In this document: piece by piece, positions 18,247 to 26,892 of the stretch
How positions within the stretch are numbered: position 1 is the stretch's first letter
Layout of the letters: the number at the start of each line of letters is the position of its first letter
Source: UBA3478 sp964217345
GTDB lineage: Bacteria > Bacteroidota > Bacteroidia > Flavobacteriales > Flavobacteriaceae
Reading direction: 5' to 3'
Assembly (NCBI GenBank): GCA_964217345.1
Contig: CAXPJI010000026.1
Location: forward strand, 10,535 to 74,534
Length of the DNA stretch: 64,000 nt
Notes under the pieces: model-generated
Database searches by the model: none
Told to the model about the DNA's origin: nothing
Seen by the model: only the letters and a program-made list of their open reading frames with translations
Translations under genes and position numbers: made by a program

Positions 18247-18708
18247 ATGGGCTTTATCATTAGAGATGCAGTACGTTCAGATGTTTCGGATATTCATCGA
18301 TTAATCAAAGAATTAGCTGTATTCGAAGAGGCTGAAAATGAAATGGTACTTTCTTTAGAAGAAGTAGCCAACGATGGATTTGGAGATCAGCCCTTATATC
18401 ATTGTTTTGTGGCCGAAGATTCAGAAACCCACAAGGTGGTAGGAATAGCACTTACTTATCTCCGATATTCAACTTGGAAAGGCAAGGCACTCCACCTAGA
18501 AGACCTTATCGTTGAAGTGGAACATCGAGGGAAGGGAATCGGATCGGCCTTACTAGATCACGTAATCTCGTACGGAAAGTCTATCAAGGTGCGAAGAATC
18601 GGATGGGAAGTATTAGACTGGAACACTAATGCCATTGCCCTCTATGAGAGTAAAGGTGCGAAGGTGTTAAAAAATTGGTATGTCGTTCAACTCGAAAATA
18701 ATGAGTAA
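18247..18708 (+). CDS. GNAT family N-acetyltransferase
   Basis: A 153-residue GCN5-related acetyltransferase. The acetyl-CoA loop is visible as VEVEHRGKGIGSALL (Q/RxxGxG/A). The preceding strand is ALHLEDLIV and the C-terminal motif is NAIALYESKGAKV. It most resembles the diamine (spermidine/thialysine) N-acetyltransferase branch: the start IRDAVRSDVSDIHRLIKELA and the phrase LEDLIVEVEHRGKGIG are typical. The substrate is not proven. It overlaps lysC by 8 nt. Confidence 0.85.
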   Translation: MGFIIRDAVRSDVSDIHRLIKELAVFEEAENEMVLSLEEVANDGFGDQPLYHCFVAEDSETHKVVGIALTYLRYSTWKGKALHLEDLIVEVEHRGKGIGSALLDHVISYGKSIKVRRIGWEVLDWNTNAIALYESKGAKVLKNWYVVQLENNE

Positions 18709-19993
18709 AAGAGTTTTCAAATTTGGAGGAGCTTCAGTTAAAGATGCTCAAAGTATCGCCAACGTAGCTCATGTTTTAAAAACAGAAGGCCATAAGGACG
18801 TTTGTATGGTGGTTTCTGCCATGGGTAAAACTACCAATGCCATGGAAGTCGTAGTTGCAGATTATTTCAAGGCTAAAAGCGACAATAAAGATGTTGTTGA
18901 GGCCGTAAATCAATCGATCGCACCAGTAGTTGATTTTCATCGTGCAATTATTGATGAATTGTTTGGAGACCGAGCCGATCAGGTTCGGTCAGATATTGAA
19001 CGAATGTTTGATGAGATTGTAGGGTTTATTACCTGGAATAAGTCGCTCAATAAATCGTTCATTTATGATCAAATTGTTGGTTACGGTGAACTATTATCTA
19101 CACGAATATTAAGTGCCTATCTCGCTGAGGTAGGTATTGATAATACCTGGTACGATGTACGTACTCTTATCAAAACGGACGATTCTTATAGAGACGCTAC
19201 CGTAAATTGGGAAGCAACCGCCGAAAAAGTTTCTTCTCTGAGAGAGGCTAAACAGTTGATTGTTACTCAAGGATTTTTGGGTAGTGACACCAACAACTTC
19301 ACTACTACTTTAGGTAGGGAAGGATCAGATTATACCGCTGCTATTCTTGCTTATGCACTCGAGGCGTCATCAGTGAGTATTTGGAAGGATGTCCCCGGAG
19401 TTTTAAATGCCGACCCGAGGTACTTCACAGACACTCAGTTATTGCATCAAATCTCTTATCGAGAAGCGATTGAACTTGCCTTTTATGGTGCTTCAGTAAT
19501 TCACCCTAAGACGCTTCAGCCTCTTCAAAGAAGAGCTATTCCTTTGCATGTGAGATCATTTGTTGACCTAAGCGCTAAAGGAACAACGGTAACTGGTGGT
19601 GCAGCGCTTGTGCCTCAAGTACCGTGTTTTATTGTGAAGAAGAATCAGGTATTATTAGAATTGGCTACACAGGACTTCTCATTTATGGTTGAGCAGCATT
19701 TTGGTAAGCTTTTCAACTTGTTTGCCAAGTATCGTTTGAAAGTTGATTTGATTCAAAATTCGGCGATTAGTTTTAAGGTTTGTCTCGATAATCGTTTTGA
19801 AGGAATTGACGGTCTCTTACCTGAGTTAGAGGCAGAATTCAAGGTAAATTGTCATAAAGGGGTATCCCTATACACGATTCGTCATTTCGATGAAAAGTCA
19901 CTGAGTATAATACCGAAAGGTGAACGAATTTTAGTAGAACAGCGTACAGATCAGACGTTACAGGTAGTTACTTATTCTGAACAAAAGAGCTGA
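18701..19993 (+). CDS. lysC: Aspartate kinase (monofunctional)
   Basis: Phosphorylates aspartate, the entry to lysine, threonine, methionine and diaminopimelate synthesis. The 430-residue protein has the kinase signature KFGGASVKDA at the N-terminus, the GREGSDYTAA loop and WKDVPGV, then a regulatory ACT region at the C-terminus. No homoserine dehydrogenase domain is fused. The ATG at 18701 overlaps the GNAT stop by 8 nt, indicating translational coupling. A frame extension back to 18680 is not needed. Confidence 0.92.
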   Translation: MSKRVFKFGGASVKDAQSIANVAHVLKTEGHKDVCMVVSAMGKTTNAMEVVVADYFKAKSDNKDVVEAVNQSIAPVVDFHRAIIDELFGDRADQVRSDIERMFDEIVGFITWNKSLNKSFIYDQIVGYGELLSTRILSAYLAEVGIDNTWYDVRTLIKTDDSYRDATVNWEATAEKVSSLREAKQLIVTQGFLGSDTNNFTTTLGREGSDYTAAILAYALEASSVSIWKDVPGVLNADPRYFTDTQLLHQISYREAIELAFYGASVIHPKTLQPLQRRAIPLHVRSFVDLSAKGTTVTGGAALVPQVPCFIVKKNQVLLELATQDFSFMVEQHFGKLFNLFAKYRLKVDLIQNSAISFKVCLDNRFEGIDGLLPELEAEFKVNCHKGVSLYTIRHFDEKSLSIIPKGERILVEQRTDQTLQVVTYSEQKS

Positions 19994-20072
19994 AGGCCAA
20001 CTGTATATCATCGTTAAATGATACCAAACAAACCCAATTAAATGTTGACCTTCGAAGTGCTCTTCTGTAAAT

Positions 20073-20106
20073 CCTAGTTAAACTAAACCCAATAAACTTA
20101 ACTAGG
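20073..20106. terminator. Inverted repeat between convergent lysC and arsC
   Basis: CCTAGTTAA (20073-20081) and TTAACTAGG (20098-20106) pair perfectly over 9 bp with a 16-nt loop that includes the arsC stop. The long loop and lack of a T tract make terminator function uncertain. Confidence 0.3.
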
Positions 20107-20524
20107 TTAAATTTTCGTTAACAAAGGTAATTATATATTCTCTTATTTGCTCTCTTGTTTTTAAAAAAGCAGCATGTTTTTCTTCGTTATTTCCCTCAAC
20201 CTTAGAGGGATCGAAAAAGTTGTGATGAAATCTTTTCGCGTTTGGTGCTGGCAGGTAAGGACAGTTCTCTTTCGCATGATCACATACCGTAAGTATGAAA
20301 TCCCATTGAGTGCCCTGGTATTCATCCACATGATTTGAAGTATGTGAAGAAATATCAATACCAGCTTCTTTCATAATTGAGACGGCTCCTGGGTTTAATC
20401 CATGTGTTTCAATTCCTGCACTATAAATCGTTGCATAGTCTGAGGCTAGAGCATTTAGAAATCCATGTGCCATTTGGCTTCTACATGAGTTTCCTGTACA
20501 TAAAACGAGGATATTTTTTTTCAA
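20102..20524 (-). CDS. arsC: Arsenate reductase, thioredoxin-coupled type (low-molecular-weight phosphatase fold)
   Basis: A 140-residue protein with the phosphatase P-loop CTGNSCRS (Cys9, Arg15) and the two extra redox cysteines of thioredoxin-linked ArsC in VCDHAKENCP (Cys81, Cys88). These three cysteines form the disulfide relay that reduces arsenate to arsenite. No arsB, acr3 or arsR neighbours are seen. It instead sits 8 nt after a hydroxyacid dehydrogenase gene at the end of a housekeeping array, so a general phosphatase role is a minor alternative. Confidence 0.85.
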   Translation of the reverse strand: MKKNILVLCTGNSCRSQMAHGFLNALASDYATIYSAGIETHGLNPGAVSIMKEAGIDISSHTSNHVDEYQGTQWDFILTVCDHAKENCPYLPAPNAKRFHHNFFDPSKVEGNNEEKHAAFLKTREQIREYIITFVNENLT

Positions 20525-20532
20525 AGCACTTA

Positions 20533-21489
20533 TTATTGATTTTTCTTAGTGTAAAGCGAGGTGATCTTTTCTAAAACTACTTTAGAAAGCAGGTAATAGC
20601 TTTCAATGCTCCAGCCAGCAACATGAGGGGTTAGAACAACATTGTCTGCATGAATTAAATAAGAGAATGCTTCTGGTTGATTAGAGTGTTCAAAAAGATT
20701 GGTAAATGATTTACTCTCGTATTCTAGGACATCTAAACCTGCACCTTTGATTTTCCCGGTTTTAAGGGCGCTGACTAAATCTTCGGTTTTCACTGCACTT
20801 CCTCTCCCCGTGTTGAGAAGCCAAAAGGGTTTTTTCATTTGTTCGATAAATGCGGTATCGATAAGATGAATGGTATCAGGAGTTTGGGGGAGGTGCAGAC
20901 TTAATACGTCGGTTAGCTCTCTAAGTTCTTCAATACTCACTTGACGTGCATTTTCATCTCCAATATTTGGCTTTAAATCAAAGCACAGCGTTTCCACATC
21001 GAATCCTCTTAGCTTTTTGGCAAATTGCTTACCCATGTTTCCGTATCCGATAATACCAACGGTTTTTCCATCGAGTTCAACACCTCGATTTTCATCCCTT
21101 CTCCAAAGTCCCGAGCGTACTTCTTTGTCGGCTGTATTTAGTTTGTTGAATAGAGACAGTAGTAAACCTAGGGTATGCTCAGCTACTGCGTTGCGATTAC
21201 CTTCGGGCGCAGCTGCTAAAAAGATTCCTTGTTTTTCGGCCGCTAAGAGATCAATATTTTCTAATCCGGCACCGATTCTCCCGATGAATTTTAGATCTTG
21301 GGCTTGAGCTAATAGACGCTGATCGATCGGAATTCTTGAACGGACAATTAGCCCTTCGTACTCCTCAATCTTCTCTAAAATTTCATTGTAAGTACCAGTA
21401 TAATCGTACTCATTTTGAAAGCCTAATTGTTCTAGCCCTTCGGCGATTACAGGATGATTGCTGTCGAGATGTAGAATTTTTCGACTCAT
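20533..21489 (-). CDS. D-isomer specific 2-hydroxyacid dehydrogenase (phosphoglycerate dehydrogenase-like)
   Basis: A 318-residue NAD-dependent dehydrogenase. The Rossmann motif is GIIGYGNMGKQ (about 144-154). The catalytic residues appear as Arg in LNTGRGS, Glu in the following segment (AGLDVLEYE) and His in LTPHVAG. It lacks the ACT domain of long SerA enzymes, so it could be a short 3-phosphoglycerate dehydrogenase or act on another D-2-hydroxyacid. Its ATG overlaps the mgtE stop as ATGA. Confidence 0.85.
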   Translation of the reverse strand: MSRKILHLDSNHPVIAEGLEQLGFQNEYDYTGTYNEILEKIEEYEGLIVRSRIPIDQRLLAQAQDLKFIGRIGAGLENIDLLAAEKQGIFLAAAPEGNRNAVAEHTLGLLLSLFNKLNTADKEVRSGLWRRDENRGVELDGKTVGIIGYGNMGKQFAKKLRGFDVETLCFDLKPNIGDENARQVSIEELRELTDVLSLHLPQTPDTIHLIDTAFIEQMKKPFWLLNTGRGSAVKTEDLVSALKTGKIKGAGLDVLEYESKSFTNLFEHSNQPEAFSYLIHADNVVLTPHVAGWSIESYYLLSKVVLEKITSLYTKKNQ

Positions 21490-22844
21490 ATTCCTAAGAT
21501 GATCTTAGCCATCCAGAAATAGATTAAAATCCCAAAGATATCATTGCTTGTAGTGATAAATGGACCTGTAGCAACTGCTGGATCAATTCCTCTCTTATTC
21601 AAAAATAGGGGTATGAATGTGCCGATTAGACCCGCCATGACAATGACCACAATTAGCGAAAGTGAAATGGCCAATGCAGACAATAGATGACCTTTCCAAA
21701 GCCAAGTACTTGCAAAAAGTAAAACGGCCAAGATGACCCCATTAAATAGGGCGAGTAGCATTTCTTTCGATAATCGAGAAGCGATACTCCCCTTGATATC
21801 ATCATTAGCGATTCCTTGTACAATAATTGCACTGGATTGCACCCCAACATTACCTGCCATTGCTGCAATTAAAGGGGTAAAAAAGAATAAGATCGAATGT
21901 TCGCTGATGATATCTTCAAAACCTCCCATGATCATAGCGGCCCCCAGACCTCCAATTAAACCTACCACAAGCCATGGTAGTCGTGCCCGGGTTAGATCTA
22001 GGATGCTATCATCGGCTTCAACATCTTGGGTGATCCCCGCCATTTGTTGATAATCTTTATCGGCTTCTTCTCTAATAACATCGACAATATCGTCGATAGT
22101 GATTCTACCGACGAGACGATTCATTTCATCGACTACTGGGATCGCCTCTAAGTCATATTTCGCCATGACTTTGGCAACTTCTTCTGATTTTTCGTGAACA
22201 CCCACATAGTCTACCTTGGGGATATACACATCCTTGATATGTGCGTCGTTGGGGCTAGTGAGTAGATCTTTCAATGAAAGTCGTCCTTTCAACACATTGC
22301 TATCATCGACAACATAAATGGAATGCACGCGAGTAACGTATTCTGCTTGCGCCCTCATTTCTCTGACGCAAGTGGTGATATTCCAGTTTTCATTCACCTT
22401 TATAAGCTCCTTTGCCATAAGACCCCCAGCGGTGTCTTCACCGTAGCGCATTAGTTCTAAGATCTCTGCCGCGTGTTCTCTGTCCTCGATTTCAGAGATA
22501 ACTTCCTTGGCTAAATCTTCAGAGAGTTCGGTAATAATGTCTACCGCATCATCGGTATCGATTTCAGAAAGCTCTGTTGCAATCTCAGCGGCACTTAACT
22601 CGGCTAAAATCTCTTCTCTGAGATCTTCATCAAGTTCGGTAAGCACATCTCCAGTACGTTCTGAATCTAATAAACGAATTAGATAAATAGCTTCTGGAGT
22701 TTCGAGTTCATTGATGATTTCAGCAATATCCGCATAGTGCAACTCCTCGAATAGAGTGAGTAATTCACCTTCATCGGTCGCTTCAATGAGTAGCCGAACC
22801 TTGGCTAAAAACTCTTCGGTAAGCTTAAAGGGTTGCATTTTCAA
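21486..22844 (-). CDS. mgtE: Magnesium transporter MgtE
   Basis: A 452-residue Mg2+ channel. It shows the MgtE order: an acidic alpha-helical N domain (to about 130) with MgtE repeats; two CBS domains (about 140-260, with RVHSIYVVDD and EAIPVVDEMNRLVGRITIDDIVDVI); a plug helix; and five membrane helices from about 285 to the end. The cytosolic domains sense Mg2+ and gate the pore. It overlaps the rsmA 3' end by 20 nt. No riboswitch can be placed before it because the upstream gene is contiguous. Confidence 0.95.
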   Translation of the reverse strand: MKMQPFKLTEEFLAKVRLLIEATDEGELLTLFEELHYADIAEIINELETPEAIYLIRLLDSERTGDVLTELDEDLREEILAELSAAEIATELSEIDTDDAVDIITELSEDLAKEVISEIEDREHAAEILELMRYGEDTAGGLMAKELIKVNENWNITTCVREMRAQAEYVTRVHSIYVVDDSNVLKGRLSLKDLLTSPNDAHIKDVYIPKVDYVGVHEKSEEVAKVMAKYDLEAIPVVDEMNRLVGRITIDDIVDVIREEADKDYQQMAGITQDVEADDSILDLTRARLPWLVVGLIGGLGAAMIMGGFEDIISEHSILFFFTPLIAAMAGNVGVQSSAIIVQGIANDDIKGSIASRLSKEMLLALFNGVILAVLLFASTWLWKGHLLSALAISLSLIVVIVMAGLIGTFIPLFLNKRGIDPAVATGPFITTSNDIFGILIYFWMAKIILGI

Positions 22845-23637
22845 TGAGTTGAGTTAGACGGATAAATTCTGTTACACCTAGACGTTCGGGCCTTAGATCA
22901 AATATAGTGTCTTCTGTGACATTTGCAGGAAGTTCGAAGGTCTTTAATGAATTTCGAAGGGTTTTGCGTCTTTGATTGAAGGCGGTTTTAACTACTCTGA
23001 AAAATAGGGGAATCGAACAATTAATGTTCTGATTCTCCTTACGTTTGAGTATGATGACTCCAGATTGAACCTTAGGAGGGGGTTCAAAAACTTGCGGATG
23101 CACCGTAAAGGCATAGGAAGCGTCATAAAAGGCTTGAACTAGAACACTGAGTATGCCATAGGATTTGGTTCCAGGTTTTTCGCAAATGCGTTGTGCGACC
23201 TCTTTTTGAAACATCCCGGTGAATTCAGGAATTCGATCTCGATATTCGAGCATCTTGAAGACAATCTGTGTAGAGATGTTATAAGGAAAATTCCCGGTAA
23301 TAGCGAAAGGATCGCCATCGAAAAATTCGGCTAAATCTTTTTTGAGAAAATCTCCTTCAGTAATGGTCAGGGCTTTTGGCTGATGCTCCTCAACAAAGGT
23401 TGTTCGCAGATACTCAATCGATTCTCTATCGAGATCGATGACTTCAAGGGTGATCGGTTTTTTGATTAAAAATTGGGTAAGAACTCCCGTCCCTGGCCCT
23501 ATTTCTAAGACATGCTTGTAGCCTTCTAGACTTAAAGTATCAGCAATCTTAGATGCGACCTGGTGATCTTTTAAAAAATGCTGTCCTAGATGCTTTTTAG
23601 CCCTAACAGGTTCAGAGGATTCATGACGTCCCTTCAT
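22825..23637 (-). CDS. rsmA: 16S rRNA dimethyladenosine transferase
   Basis: Methylates the two adjacent adenines of 16S rRNA helix 45 using S-adenosylmethionine. The 270-residue protein has the N-terminal LGQHFLKD motif, the SAM-binding EIGPGTGVLT, and the adenine-methyltransferase motif IV as GNFPYNIS. The C-terminal helical domain includes the conserved FNQRRKTLRNSL. It is coupled upstream to the DUF4286 gene (TAATG) and overlaps mgtE downstream. Confidence 0.95.
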   Translation of the reverse strand: MKGRHESSEPVRAKKHLGQHFLKDHQVASKIADTLSLEGYKHVLEIGPGTGVLTQFLIKKPITLEVIDLDRESIEYLRTTFVEEHQPKALTITEGDFLKKDLAEFFDGDPFAITGNFPYNISTQIVFKMLEYRDRIPEFTGMFQKEVAQRICEKPGTKSYGILSVLVQAFYDASYAFTVHPQVFEPPPKVQSGVIILKRKENQNINCSIPLFFRVVKTAFNQRRKTLRNSLKTFELPANVTEDTIFDLRPERLGVTEFIRLTQLIENATL

Positions 23638-23963
23638 TATGCCTTTTTAATTTGAGCCTGTCCGATAAGTTCTAATTCTGTGGCAAAGGATAAGACCTGA
23701 TTTCCAAATTTGTTTTGCGCCTCTAGTTCTAATCGCCGAGCATCTTCGGCTAAAAACGATTCTAAGGTTGCTTTGTTAGGTGTAGTGTATTGAACACTGT
23801 AGCTTTTGCCTTCAATATGTGCTTCTTGTACTACTTTGGTAAAGGTTGCTGCACGAAACTTACCCGTGGCAAACATGAGTGGTATATAGGTCTGTCTCAT
23901 CCACTCGACCCATTCTGATTCGATTTGAGATTCTATATGAGTAGTGATATTGTAGATGAGCAT
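23637..23963 (-). CDS. DUF4286 family protein
   Basis: A 108-residue protein of the DUF4286 family, restricted largely to Bacteroidetes; function unknown. It reads as a single ferredoxin-like alpha/beta unit: MLIYNITTHI, then VEWMRQTYIP, YSVQYTTP and a C-terminal helix and strand. It has no catalytic motif. It lies 5 nt after serS and is coupled to rsmA through TAATG. Confidence 0.8.
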   Translation of the reverse strand: MLIYNITTHIESQIESEWVEWMRQTYIPLMFATGKFRAATFTKVVQEAHIEGKSYSVQYTTPNKATLESFLAEDARRLELEAQNKFGNQVLSFATELELIGQAQIKKA

Positions 23964-23968
23964 AGGAT

Positions 23969-25240
23969 CTAGTCTATTTTGCTGAAATGAGTATACGCTT
24001 GCAGCGCTGTTGGGATATGAATTCCATCTTCGTATTGATGATTCTCTAAAAGAGCGGCTAATACCCTCGGAAGCGCGAGTGCACTTCCATTTAAGGTGTG
24101 AGCCAAAGCTTTCTTGCCATCTTTTGATTTATATCTGAGCTTTAAACGATTCGATTGAAAGGTTTCAAAGTTTGAAACAGAACTAATCTCTAACCATCTG
24201 TTTTGGGCGGCTGAATAAACCTCAAAGTCATAAGTGAGGGCAGAAGTGAATCCCATATCACCGGCACATAATCTCAAAATACGGTAGGGGAGGTCAAGTG
24301 CCTCTAAAATCGTTTTTACATGTTCGACCATTTGGTCAAGAGCTTGATACGAATTCTCAGGCTTTTCAACACGTACAATCTCAACTTTATCGAATTGATG
24401 CAAGCGGTTTAAGCCACGAACATCCGCTCCATAACTACCCGCCTCTCTTCTAAAACAAGGGGTATAGGCTGTCATTGCGATAGGCAACTCTTCTTCTTTG
24501 AGTAACGAATCTCTTAAGATATTGGTTACAGGTACTTCAGCAGTTGGTATCAGATAAAGATCGTCTCCGGTTACGTGGTACATTTGCCCTTCTTTATCAG
24601 GTAACTGACCCGTACCATATCCTGACGCTTCATTGATCAGGTGTGGAGGTTGTACCTCGGCATAACCTGCTGCGATGTTTTGATCAAGAAAGAAATTAAT
24701 AAGTGCTCGTTGTAATCGAGCTCCTTTTCCTTTGTATACTGGGAAGCCGGCACCTGAAATCTTGACCCCTAACTCGAAATCAATCAAATCATATTCACTA
24801 GCTAATTCCCAATGAGGTTTAGCACTCGCGTGAAGGGAAGGAATTTCACCTTTGCTAAATACGACTTCATTCTCTTCAGGAGTTTTTCCTTCTGGAACAA
24901 TTTCATTTGGTGTATTTGGTACCTGATACAGTAGGCTCTCAAGCTCATTTGCTACGTCGTGCAGTTTTTCATTAAGCTCCTTACTCTTTTCTTTCAGTTC
25001 CCCACTCTTAGCTTTTAATGGTTCTGCTTCATTTGCTTTTCCACTTTTAAAAAGCTTTCCAATGCTTTCAGATAATTGATTAGATTCAGCTAACACCTGA
25101 TCTAATTCGGTTTGAGTCTCTCTTCTCGAAGCGTCAAGGTCTAAAATCTTCGGTATAATTTCATCTGATTTAAACCCACGTTTATTTAAAGCCTTAATGA
25201 CTTTCTCTGTATTTTCTCGAATCGCCTGTATCTGTAGCAT
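23969..25240 (-). CDS. serS: Seryl-tRNA synthetase
   Basis: Charges tRNA-Ser in the cytoplasm. The 423-residue class II synthetase has an N-terminal antiparallel coiled coil (about 30-105) that grips the tRNA long arm. Motif 2 lies in FRREAGSYG...GLNRLHQFDKVE (split by a few residues) and motif 3 in NGSALALPRVLAALLENHQ. Length and order are standard. Confidence 0.96.
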   Translation of the reverse strand: MLQIQAIRENTEKVIKALNKRGFKSDEIIPKILDLDASRRETQTELDQVLAESNQLSESIGKLFKSGKANEAEPLKAKSGELKEKSKELNEKLHDVANELESLLYQVPNTPNEIVPEGKTPEENEVVFSKGEIPSLHASAKPHWELASEYDLIDFELGVKISGAGFPVYKGKGARLQRALINFFLDQNIAAGYAEVQPPHLINEASGYGTGQLPDKEGQMYHVTGDDLYLIPTAEVPVTNILRDSLLKEEELPIAMTAYTPCFRREAGSYGADVRGLNRLHQFDKVEIVRVEKPENSYQALDQMVEHVKTILEALDLPYRILRLCAGDMGFTSALTYDFEVYSAAQNRWLEISSVSNFETFQSNRLKLRYKSKDGKKALAHTLNGSALALPRVLAALLENHQYEDGIHIPTALQAYTHFSKID

Positions 25241-25273
25241 GGAAAATTAAGTTTGCTGCAAAAGTAGAAAAGT

Positions 25274-26212
25274 CTAGGTAAGCATTGCGTCTTTAAAGAA
25301 GCTAATCGCGCTGGACTTATCTAATTTTAATTGATTTTTTAATGCCTCTAGGTTGTTAAACTTCTGCTCACTTCTAATTCTTTTATGAAAGCGGACGGTG
25401 AGGTGTTCATTGTACAGTTCATTGTCAAAATCAAGGAAGTGTACTTCGAGGTGTAGACCCTTACCTCCGACAGTTGGGTTTTTCCCAATATTCATAATTC
25501 CTTTTAGAAGGGTTCCTCTGTAGGGTGCAGTTACCATATAGGCACCTTCAGCAGGGATCAACTTTGAAGGATGAATCTCATGAAGATTTGCCGTCGGAAA
25601 CCCGATTTCTCGGCCAATTCCTTTTCCTTTTTGTACAACCCCTTCAACCCCATAGGTGTAACCAAGATATTGATTAGCCTTATCTACTGCTCCTTCTGTG
25701 AGGGCGGCTCTGATTTTTGTTGAACTCACAGCTACGTCGTCAATGTCTTGAGGACCAATTTCTTCCACTTCAAAATCGAAGAGTTGAGAAAAATAGCGAA
25801 GTTCATTAATGTCGGCTTCTCGGTTTCTTCCAAATCGATGGTCATAGCCTACAACAATTTTTTTCACATGAAGCTTCTTGACGAGAATTTGTTCTACATA
25901 TTCTCTTGCTGTAAGACGAGAAAATTCTCTACTAAACGGATGAATTACCAAAGCGTCAAGACCCAAAGACCCTAGTCTCTTCGCTTTTTCGTCCATGGTC
26001 GTCAGTAGTTTAATCGACAAATCTCTTTGAAGTACCGCTCGCGGATGCGGAAAGAAAGTAAGAAGACACGACTTATAACCTTTGGAGCGAGCATCAGCGA
26101 CTAATCTTTGTATAATCTTAGTATGCCCAATGTGCACACCATCAAAAGTTCCTATCGTTAAAACGGTAGGAGCATTGTCATGGTAATTATCTACCTTATC
26201 AATGACTTTCAT
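25274..26212 (-). CDS. ribF: Bifunctional riboflavin kinase / FAD synthetase
   Basis: Makes FMN and FAD from riboflavin. The 312-residue protein has the adenylyltransferase motif TIGTFDGVHIGH (about 18-29) and VGYDHRFGRNREAD in the N-terminal FAD synthetase domain. The riboflavin kinase domain begins near YGVEGVVQKGKGIGREIGFPTANL. Both domains are complete. It lies 20 nt after pth on the minus strand. Confidence 0.95.
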   Translation of the reverse strand: MKVIDKVDNYHDNAPTVLTIGTFDGVHIGHTKIIQRLVADARSKGYKSCLLTFFPHPRAVLQRDLSIKLLTTMDEKAKRLGSLGLDALVIHPFSREFSRLTAREYVEQILVKKLHVKKIVVGYDHRFGRNREADINELRYFSQLFDFEVEEIGPQDIDDVAVSSTKIRAALTEGAVDKANQYLGYTYGVEGVVQKGKGIGREIGFPTANLHEIHPSKLIPAEGAYMVTAPYRGTLLKGIMNIGKNPTVGGKGLHLEVHFLDFDNELYNEHLTVRFHKRIRSEQKFNNLEALKNQLKLDKSSAISFFKDAMLT

Positions 26213-26232
26213 TCGCTCGCCTTCAGGATAAA

Positions 26233-26799
26233 TTAAGTGTTGTTAAAAGTATTCATAGTTCTTGAAAGTCCCGTAAAGACAAAGCTTTCAATCGCTTTAG
26301 CTGATTGTTCTAGTCTTTCTTGAAGCTTCAATTGTTCTTCTTCTGACCAACCACCCAAAACAAAGTCTACTTGTCTTCCCTGTTCAAAGGCGTTTCCAAT
26401 ACCGAATCTGAATCTCGGATAATTGGGAGTGCTTAATCTAGATTGTATGTCTTTTAGGCCATTATGCCCTCCATCAGATCCCTTAGGTTTGATTCTAAGT
26501 GTTCCGAAAGGGAGATTTAAGTCGTCGGTTACAATAAGCAGTTCATCTAAGCCTATCTTTTCTTGCTGCATGTAATAGGCGACTGCTTTACCGCTTAAGT
26601 TCATATAGGTGTTTGGCTTTAGAAGAAAGCACGTTCTTCCTTTATAACTAGCCTTGGCCATGCTGCCGTGTTTCACCTCCTCAAAATTCGCTTCGAGCCT
26701 TTTTGCAACTTGATCAATAATTTCAAAACCAATATTATGACGAGTGCCCTCATATTTAGCTCCGATATTACCTAAACCTACAATTAAAAACTTCCTCAT
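26233..26799 (-). CDS. pth: Peptidyl-tRNA hydrolase
   Basis: Releases peptides from prematurely dropped peptidyl-tRNA. The 188-residue protein has the catalytic histidine in GTRHNIGFE (His21), NTYMNLSGKAV, DDLNLPFG (the aspartate of the active site) and SDGGHNGLK. It is the first gene of a likely eight-gene minus-strand run down to arsC. Confidence 0.95.
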   Translation of the reverse strand: MRKFLIVGLGNIGAKYEGTRHNIGFEIIDQVAKRLEANFEEVKHGSMAKASYKGRTCFLLKPNTYMNLSGKAVAYYMQQEKIGLDELLIVTDDLNLPFGTLRIKPKGSDGGHNGLKDIQSRLSTPNYPRFRFGIGNAFEQGRQVDFVLGGWSEEEQLKLQERLEQSAKAIESFVFTGLSRTMNTFNNT

Positions 26800-26818
26800 C
26801 TTCTTTTAAGGTCAGCTA

Positions 26819-26826
26819 CAAAATTA
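26819..26826 (-). promoter_or_regulatory. Candidate -7 box for the pth operon
   Basis: TAATTTTG on the minus strand fits TAnnTTTG and sits 20 nt before the pth ATG. It begins immediately after the T tract of the rplY terminator, so transcription would stop and restart within about 30 nt. Confidence 0.5.
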
Positions 26827-26831
26827 GGATA

Positions 26832-26865
26832 AAAAAAGACCGCCGCCAGCATACGCTGGCGGCGG
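26832..26865 (-). terminator. Strong terminator after rplY
   Basis: An 11-bp GC-rich stem (CCGCCGCCAGC / GCTGGCGGCGG, loop ATAC on the plus strand) at 26840-26865 is followed on the minus strand by TCTTTTTTT. It separates prs-rplY from pth. Confidence 0.85.
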
Positions 26866-26892
26866 GTATTTATTGAATACTGAAAATTCAAA

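Noticed and set aside
20102..20524. Arsenic resistance operon
   Set aside because: Only the reductase is present; no arsR, arsB or acr3 gene surrounds it.
22845..23640. Magnesium riboswitch upstream of mgtE
   Set aside because: The mgtE start lies inside the rsmA coding region, leaving no leader for a riboswitch.
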